Origin: DASVNK01 sp036383895
GTDB lineage: Bacteria > Verrucomicrobiota > Verrucomicrobiia > Limisphaerales > SXQI01
DNA length: 64,000 nt
Reading direction: 5' to 3'
NCBI GenBank assembly: GCA_036383895.1
Contig: DASVNK010000062.1
Coordinates: 8,926-72,925 of the forward strand
Positions 58,785 to 64,000 of the stretch are shown piece after piece; positions within the stretch are counted from its first letter, which is position 1; each line of letters begins with the position of its first letter. Position numbers and translations under genes: made by a program. The notes below the pieces were generated by a model. The model had not been told where the DNA came from, did not search any database, and saw nothing but the letters and a program-made list of their open reading frames with translations.

Positions 58785-60521
58785 TTAAAGATCGGCGTCG
58801 GTGATGGCGCCGAGGTGCGCGCTGCTGACGTGGCGGGCGTATTTGGCGAGGACGCCGCGGGTGTAGCGTGGGCGCGGGGCTTTCCACGCGGCGAAGCGTT
58901 GTTTGATTTCTTTCGCGGGGATGTTCAAGTCGAGCGTGCGTTTCTCCGCATCGATGGTGATGGAATCGCCGTCGCGGACAATCGCGAGCGCGCCACCCAC
59001 ATAAGCTTCGGGCGTGATGTGACCGACCACGAACCCGTGGCTGCCGCCGGAGAAGCGGCCATCGGTGATAAGCGCTACAGATTTGCCGAGGCCGCGGCCC
59101 ATAACCGCGGCGGTGGGGCCGAGCATTTCGCGCATGCCGGGTCCGCCTTTCGGTCCTTCGTAACGGATGACGATCACATCGCCGGCCTTGATGCCGCCGG
59201 AAAGAATTTTCGCCATGGCTGCTTCTTCGGAGTTGAAGACGCGAGCGCGGCCGGTGAATTGCAGGCCTTCCTTGCCGCTGATTTTGCCGATGCCTCCCGT
59301 GGTCGCGAGGTTGCCGTAAAAGACAACGAGATGGCCGTCTTTCTTGATCGGATTATCGAAGGGACGAATGACTTCCTGGCCGGCCGGGTAGTTGGGTGCG
59401 TTCTTGAGATTTTCCGCGAGGGTTTTGCCGGTGACCGTGATGCAATCGCCGTGGAGCAAACCGCGATCGAGGAGGCGCTTCATGAGCGGAACGAGACCGC
59501 CGATTTTCACGAGCTCAGCCATGACGAAACGACCGCTGGGTTTGAGGTCGGCGAGGACGGGAACGCGTTTGCCGATTTTCGTGAAGTCGTCGATGGAAAG
59601 TTTCACGCCGGCGGCGCTGGCCATGGCGAGGAGGTGGAGGACCGCGTTGGTGGAACCGCCGAGCGCGGTCACGACGGTGATCGCGTTCTCGAATGCTTTG
59701 CGCGTCATGATGTCGCGGGGGCGAATTCCGAGTTCGAGCAACTTCAGTGTGGCTGCACCGGCGCGATGGCAATCTTCCATTTTTTCTTTGGAGATGGCGG
59801 CTTGAGCCGAACTATTGGGCAAGCTCATGCCGAGCGCTTCAATGGCGCAAGCCATGGTGTTCGCGGTATACATGCCGCCGCAGGAACCAGCACCGGGGAT
59901 CGCGCAACTTTCGATTTCGGCGAGGTCGGCGTCGTTCATCTCGCCTTTGGCGTGCTTGCCGACCGCTTCGAAGACGGAGACAACATCGACATTCTGATTA
60001 CGGAAACAACCCGGGAGAATGGTGCCCCCATAAACGAAAACGCCGGGACGATTCAGCCGCGCCATGGCCATGATGCAGCCGGGCATATTTTTGTCGCAGC
60101 CGCCGACAGCGACGATGCCATCGAAGCCTTCGCAGCCCATGACTGTTTCAATCGAATCGGCGATGACCTCGCGCGAGACGAGCGAATATTTCATCCCTTC
60201 GGTGCCCATCGAGATACCATCAGAAATGGTGATGGTGTTGAAGATGACCGCTTTGCCGCCCGCTTCGTCCGCGCCGTGGGCTGCTTCGATTGCGAGCTTG
60301 TCGATGTGCATGTTGCACGGTGTGACCATGCTCCAGGTGGAGGCGATACCGATGAGCGACTTTTTGAAATCTTCAGTTTTAAACCCAACCGGATACAACA
60401 TCGCGCGGCTCGCGGCGCGGTCCGGCCCATCGAGCACGAGCGAGGAATGAACCCGGTGCAACGATTTGTCCGATTTATTCACATCTGCGGCGGTCTTATC
60501 TTTCTTCGCGGCTTTCTTCAT
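58785..60521 (-). CDS. ilvD: dihydroxy-acid dehydratase
   Basis: The 578-residue protein has the iron-sulfur motifs GGCDKNMPGCIMAMARL and GAGSCGGMYTANTMACAIEALGMSLP, plus the GGSTNAVLHLLA and TDGRFSGGSHGFVVGHITPEA motifs of IlvD. It dehydrates dihydroxy-isovalerate and dihydroxy-methylvalerate in valine and isoleucine synthesis. Length and motifs are complete. Neighbouring genes are unrelated to branched-chain synthesis, so it stands alone here. Confidence 0.96.
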   Translation of the reverse strand: MKKAAKKDKTAADVNKSDKSLHRVHSSLVLDGPDRAASRAMLYPVGFKTEDFKKSLIGIASTWSMVTPCNMHIDKLAIEAAHGADEAGGKAVIFNTITISDGISMGTEGMKYSLVSREVIADSIETVMGCEGFDGIVAVGGCDKNMPGCIMAMARLNRPGVFVYGGTILPGCFRNQNVDVVSVFEAVGKHAKGEMNDADLAEIESCAIPGAGSCGGMYTANTMACAIEALGMSLPNSSAQAAISKEKMEDCHRAGAATLKLLELGIRPRDIMTRKAFENAITVVTALGGSTNAVLHLLAMASAAGVKLSIDDFTKIGKRVPVLADLKPSGRFVMAELVKIGGLVPLMKRLLDRGLLHGDCITVTGKTLAENLKNAPNYPAGQEVIRPFDNPIKKDGHLVVFYGNLATTGGIGKISGKEGLQFTGRARVFNSEEAAMAKILSGGIKAGDVIVIRYEGPKGGPGMREMLGPTAAVMGRGLGKSVALITDGRFSGGSHGFVVGHITPEAYVGGALAIVRDGDSITIDAEKRTLDLNIPAKEIKQRFAAWKAPRPRYTRGVLAKYARHVSSAHLGAITDADL

Positions 60522-60623
60522 GGAGCGGAAATCTTTCTTCAGAACCTTTGCGAAGGCAAGGAGAGTCCGCCCCGGCGGCTTACCGGAAATTGAAGTCGCT
60601 ACGGCAACGATTGTTAACGCGAA

Positions 60624-62015
60624 TCAATCTTCGGCACGTTCTCCATGTGGGGCCATTTTAACGAGTTTGGGGTCGAATTGGCCGATGATGTCGACGAGGT
60701 CGGTTTGGGCAGACATGACGGTGTGGATGTCTTTGTAAACCATCGGGACTTCATCGAGGCCGGCGGAGATGAGGGTCACGCCGCGGTCGCGGAGGAATTT
60801 GTTTACATCCTTCCAGTTGAAAGTTTGCGTCGCGCGGGTGCGGCTCATTACTCGGCCAGCGCCGTGCGAAGCGGAATGAAGTGATTCATCTTTTCCTTTG
60901 CCGCGGACAACGAAGCCGGGGGTGGCCATGGAGCCGGGAATGATCCCAAGCACACCTTTGCCCGCGGGCGTGGCGCCTTTGCGATGGACGACGAGATCGC
61001 GTTTCTTGCCATCGATCACGTGCGTTTCTTTCCAGGCGAAGTTGTGGTGGTTTTCGAGATCGAGGAGAACTTGCGCGCCGAGATTTTGGGCGACGTGTTG
61101 GTGGATGAGCGCGTGATTGGCGGCGGCGTATTCGCCCATGAGTTCCATCGCGGCCCAGTATTCCTGGCCTTCAGGCTCATCGAGGGAAAGCCAGGCAAGA
61201 CGCTGAAGTTCTTTAGGCAAATCCTGGTGTTTCTTGGCGGCGAGTTTGCTGTAGTAGTCGCACACAGCAGCACCGGTCCCGCGACTACCGCTGTGACTCA
61301 AGAGCGAGAGATATTTGCCGGGCTTGAGTCCATGGATTTCTTCTTTCGCTTCGAAGATTCCGAATTCGACGAAATGATTTCCGCTGCCGCTGGTACCGAG
61401 TTGCGACCAGGCTTTGTCTTTGTTTTGCTTGGTGATAGGGCTGCAGGTCCAATCCTGGTCGAGAACTCCGTGGTGGCGGCGCGATTTAAAAACGGCGCCG
61501 ACGCCGAAGCGGGTTTCTTCCTCGATGGCGCGCGTTAATTTCTCCTGCTTTCGTTCGAGATGATCCGCGGGCAAATCGAGCACGGTCATCTTCATGCGGC
61601 AGGCAATATCAACGCCAACCGCATATGGGATGACTGCGCCTTCCGTTGCGAGCACGCCGCCGATCGGCAATCCGTAGCCGACATGCGCATCCGGCATCAA
61701 TGCGCCGGCGACGGCAACGGGCAACGTGCACGCGTCGTTCATCTGTCGTATCGCGTCCGGCTCCAGGCCTTCGCCCCACTTCCGGTAATTCACCGCCTTA
61801 ATGCGCGGCGGGGGAGGGGAGTTCACGACCGCTTTCGCGAAATCTTTGCGCAACGGATCTTCAGCAAAGAGCGCGGGGTTCTCCACAACGGCTTTGATTT
61901 CTTCCTCGAGGCGATGTTTGTCGCCGCCCTTCAGCAGAAACGCCGCGATGAAATCGATGGCGCGTTTATGCGCGCTGCGCGGCACTCCCAGCCGAATCAA
62001 GTCGTGACTATTCAC
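60624..62015 (-). CDS. rtcB: RNA-splicing ligase RtcB
   Basis: The 463-residue protein is a full RtcB: MPDAHVGYGLPIGGVLATEGAVIPYAVGVDIACRMKMTV, HGVLDQDW, GSGNHFVEFG, SHSGSRGTGAAVCDYY, and the HGAGRVMSRTRA motif with the guanylated His. RtcB joins 2',3'-cyclic phosphate to 5'-OH RNA ends using GTP and manganese, repairing broken RNAs. No RtcA or RtcR is adjacent. Confidence 0.95.
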   Translation of the reverse strand: MNSHDLIRLGVPRSAHKRAIDFIAAFLLKGGDKHRLEEEIKAVVENPALFAEDPLRKDFAKAVVNSPPPPRIKAVNYRKWGEGLEPDAIRQMNDACTLPVAVAGALMPDAHVGYGLPIGGVLATEGAVIPYAVGVDIACRMKMTVLDLPADHLERKQEKLTRAIEEETRFGVGAVFKSRRHHGVLDQDWTCSPITKQNKDKAWSQLGTSGSGNHFVEFGIFEAKEEIHGLKPGKYLSLLSHSGSRGTGAAVCDYYSKLAAKKHQDLPKELQRLAWLSLDEPEGQEYWAAMELMGEYAAANHALIHQHVAQNLGAQVLLDLENHHNFAWKETHVIDGKKRDLVVHRKGATPAGKGVLGIIPGSMATPGFVVRGKGKDESLHSASHGAGRVMSRTRATQTFNWKDVNKFLRDRGVTLISAGLDEVPMVYKDIHTVMSAQTDLVDIIGQFDPKLVKMAPHGERAED

Positions 62016-62058
62016 CCAAGAAAGTTACCCCGGTCAGAAAATCATTTCCACCGTTCCG

Positions 62059-63684
62059 TTACTGCGGGCCCCAATTCATTTTCCACCGGGCCCAAGGCAT
62101 TTGCGATGCGGGAAATTTATAGGCTATGTAGCCGATCATGTCGCGGTTCGCATCATCAACGACTCGAATATCCGTGACGATCGCGCCGGAAGGATCGACC
62201 TCAGTAATGAAGCCTGGCGGTGTTCTGCCCCAGGAAATCAGTGTGTTGCCATTCTCCATGCGGTAAGCGCCACCATTGGAAGTGGTGTGGAACCCGTCGC
62301 GCGAATAGCTCCAAACGAGCGTGGCGGTCTTGGCCTGTTCATCCAGGCGGTATTCGACCACACGCGAAGGACCTTCAGAAGCGATTACGGCGTTCGTGGT
62401 CGCGAAGTTTCGATTATCGAAAATCAGCAAGTTGCCATTCGGCAGTCGGTGGGCTGAATGCTGGCCAGCGAATCCGTTCTTCGGATCGTCGATGAACGTG
62501 AAGTGGCCGCCGCGCCCGAGTCGCCACATGATTTCACGAGTCGTGCGATGAACCTTGATCACCTGGCTTTGCGAGCGTGCCGAGAGAAGGAGATGGCCGT
62601 CCGTATCTTCGTCGATCCAATTGATATGCGCATAATCCGCCGGTTCGGGATACTTCACGTTATCGAGGTCGAACTTCCGCCAACTGTTCCATTCGAAGAG
62701 AAGCTCGCCGCTGGGCCATTTGATTTCCTGCACGACGGCATCGCGCATAGTGGTGTTGGTTAAGCCATCTGGAGTTTGCACTTCGTGCACTGCATTGGAA
62801 AACCCGAGCAGCAGGTACGAACCGGAGCGCGTCATTGTGAACGTATGGACGTCGTTATTGTAACCGTTCGTTGGCTTTATCGCGAAGAGTTCATTCAGGA
62901 ACGGGTCCATCACGACGTTATGCGACAATTGTTCTCCAGCGGAATTTGTGCCTGTGAAAACGACATAAGAAATGAGGCCGTTCTTCTGCAATTGCAGATT
63001 GTGCCCCAGTGGCACCCCCTTGGACCAGATCGGCACGCCATTGTCATCGATGACCATCAGGTAGTGACCGGGGCCAGTCGCCTTCGCGCCCATCAAAGTC
63101 ACCTGCGGTTCAGATGGTCTGACGAAATTCGTTACGGATATTTTCGGAAATGAGGAGGGCACGACTTCCAGGACGTAGCGTGTCGTTAGTTGGTTGGTCG
63201 ATGTGAGAACGATTTGGATCTGATCGTTGGTCGAGAGTTGCAACAACTGAATGCCTGGTGTGATTGGCAAATCGTTCAGCGTCGCCTTAGCGATCGGCCC
63301 GGGATCGAACTGAACATTGAGCTGAACGCTTTGGGTCTGCAGCCGGAAATAATAATGGTAAATGGATGCGTCGAATTGAGGAGTTACCGGCGCAGCTCCG
63401 GATGCAATCGAGAGCCCGGTAAGAACTGGATAGTTCTCCGATTTTAGCCGGAAAAAGGAACGGCTTCCGCCGACGAAAGTGTTGCTCCAAACCTGGCCAT
63501 CCCCTTTCAACGTTGTGAACGAATCCCAACTATTCAACTCCGTGGATCGTTCAACTTCGTGGCGCGTATTCGGACTCGTCTCGACGCTGACAACAGTGGC
63601 GTTTTCTATATGCAGAGCATCCGCCTCCTGCGCAAGGGCAGTCGAAAGCGTTGCGATGAGAAGAAGGGCGGACGTAATTGGTCT
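62059..63684 (-). CDS. exported arylsulfotransferase-like protein
   Basis: The ~541-residue protein has a signal peptide (MRPITSALLLIATLSTALAQE). A short Verrucomicrobial beta unit follows (ETSPNTRHEVERSTELNSWDSF), then a cadherin-like beta-sandwich (LSIASGAAPVTPQFDASIYHYYF...LQLSTNDQIQIVLTSTNQLTTRYVLEV) and an ASST-type beta-propeller (HYLMVIDDNGVPIWSKGVPLGHNLQLQKNG, NNDVHTFTMTRSGSYLLLGFS, ADYAHINWIDEDTDGHLLLSARSQSQVIKVHRTTREIMWRLG). ASST enzymes transfer sulfate between phenols; many homologues lack the activity. The start at 63684 precedes the signal peptide. Confidence 0.82.
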   Translation of the reverse strand, partial: RPITSALLLIATLSTALAQEADALHIENATVVSVETSPNTRHEVERSTELNSWDSFTTLKGDGQVWSNTFVGGSRSFFRLKSENYPVLTGLSIASGAAPVTPQFDASIYHYYFRLQTQSVQLNVQFDPGPIAKATLNDLPITPGIQLLQLSTNDQIQIVLTSTNQLTTRYVLEVVPSSFPKISVTNFVRPSEPQVTLMGAKATGPGHYLMVIDDNGVPIWSKGVPLGHNLQLQKNGLISYVVFTGTNSAGEQLSHNVVMDPFLNELFAIKPTNGYNNDVHTFTMTRSGSYLLLGFSNAVHEVQTPDGLTNTTMRDAVVQEIKWPSGELLFEWNSWRKFDLDNVKYPEPADYAHINWIDEDTDGHLLLSARSQSQVIKVHRTTREIMWRLGRGGHFTFIDDPKNGFAGQHSAHRLPNGNLLIFDNRNFATTNAVIASEGPSRVVEYRLDEQAKTATLVWSYSRDGFHTTSNGGAYRMENGNTLISWGRTPPGFITEVDPSGAIVTDIRVVDDANRDMIGYIAYKFPASQMPWARWKMNWGPQ

Positions 63685-64000
63685 CATGAACAAGCGCGGA
63701 AGTTCGCTTCCGAGCACAACTTGTCAAGAACCGAACGGGCTGAATCTGACGGTAGCGCGTTTCTTCCTTAAGGGCGCGGCTGAGTCGGTCCTGCTTTGTT
63801 CGAGATGGCCCGCGGGTATTATCATTCGGTCATCCAGTTGACCGGCAATTTTTAACCTCACCCCCATCCTTAGCTAGCCGCTGAAGGTTTCACCTTTGGG
63901 TGAAGTTATATTGTGGGGGATTTGAACAATTTTTCGGTTAAAGCGTCAGGTGTTCATGCCCGCTATCACGAAGCGTGACCGCCCTCTTCGGATCGAGTTT
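63685..64000. other. right end of window, upstream region and possible start of a further gene
   Basis: The 316 bases after the arylsulfotransferase start hold its promoter. An ATG at 63956 opens a plus-strand frame (MPAITKRDRPLRIEF) that reaches the window end. It may be the start of the next gene, but 15 codons do not allow a call. Confidence 0.25.

Noticed and set aside
58815..60593. 592-codon plus-strand open frame
   Set aside because: It lies antisense to ilvD, which has complete motifs. Long antisense frames are common in GC-rich genes.

Overview
The window reads as chromosomal DNA of a free-living member of the Verrucomicrobiota, most like soil or freshwater Limisphaerales/Pedosphaera-type lineages. 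This is inferred from gene families, not from a marker gene. The pointers are tandem DUF1080 domains, Tat-exported Gfo/Idh and TIM-barrel enzymes, a CRTAC1/ASPIC-UnbV FG-GAP protein, a short-pilin protein with an H-x-DG C-terminus, a SecDF fusion, an ECF sigma factor next to a membrane Ser/Thr kinase, and CotH and Fib_succ_major domain proteins. Base composition is moderately GC-rich. I saw no rRNA, tRNA, insertion sequence or CRISPR array.

Region 1 (1-13 kb) is mostly housekeeping: the end of an esterase, an O-methyltransferase, gatC-gatA-peroxiredoxin, a TIM-barrel isomerase, two RbsC-type sugar permeases coupled to an ABC-2 permease, HAD phosphatases, a TPR/Rieske pair, and the rpmE-prfA-HAD operon with a strong hairpin between rpmE and prfA. 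Region 2 (13-21 kb) has a DUF1080 protein, a CotH protein, the mlaE-mlaF-mlaD lipid-transport operon with 4-base overlaps, and a Tat-exported metallo-beta-lactamase-fold hydrolase. Region 3 (21-32.5 kb) has a 1358-residue membrane/coiled-coil protein with a long Gln/Gly tract, a degenerate receiver protein, and the minus-strand operon yajC-secDF-terC-recJ-ispD. Region 4 (32.7-38.1 kb) has a Gfo/Idh oxidoreductase, a glycosyltransferase plus GDP-mannose 3,5-epimerase-like pair, a TPR protein and periplasmic MsrA.

Region 5 (38.1-44.8 kb) is an accessory stretch. It has a 22-copy heptanucleotide array, an 11-bp tandem repeat, hairpins, small orphan genes (DUF2809, DUF4279), a broken DUF6973-like gene carrying TTTTTAG heptamers, a lipoprotein gene split by one frameshift, a Fib_succ_major protein, and a RES/Xre toxin-antitoxin pair in reversed order with operator-like repeats between the genes.

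Region 6 (45-58 kb) is the most unusual. After an M14 carboxypeptidase comes a cluster in which one unnamed extracytoplasmic domain occurs three times within 6 kb: in a secreted protein divergent from an ECF sigma factor, fused to the outside of the adjacent transmembrane Ser/Thr kinase, and in a second secreted protein beyond a pilin-like gene. I propose this is an envelope sensing module in which the kinase senses through the same fold that its secreted partners carry. It is followed by surface and secreted proteins: a hydrolase, an Ig/pseudopilin-like protein, a glycosidase-like protein and an FG-GAP protein. Region 7 (58-64 kb) returns to ordinary genes: a zinc-ribbon protein, an EamA-like half transporter, ilvD, rtcB and an arylsulfotransferase-like protein.
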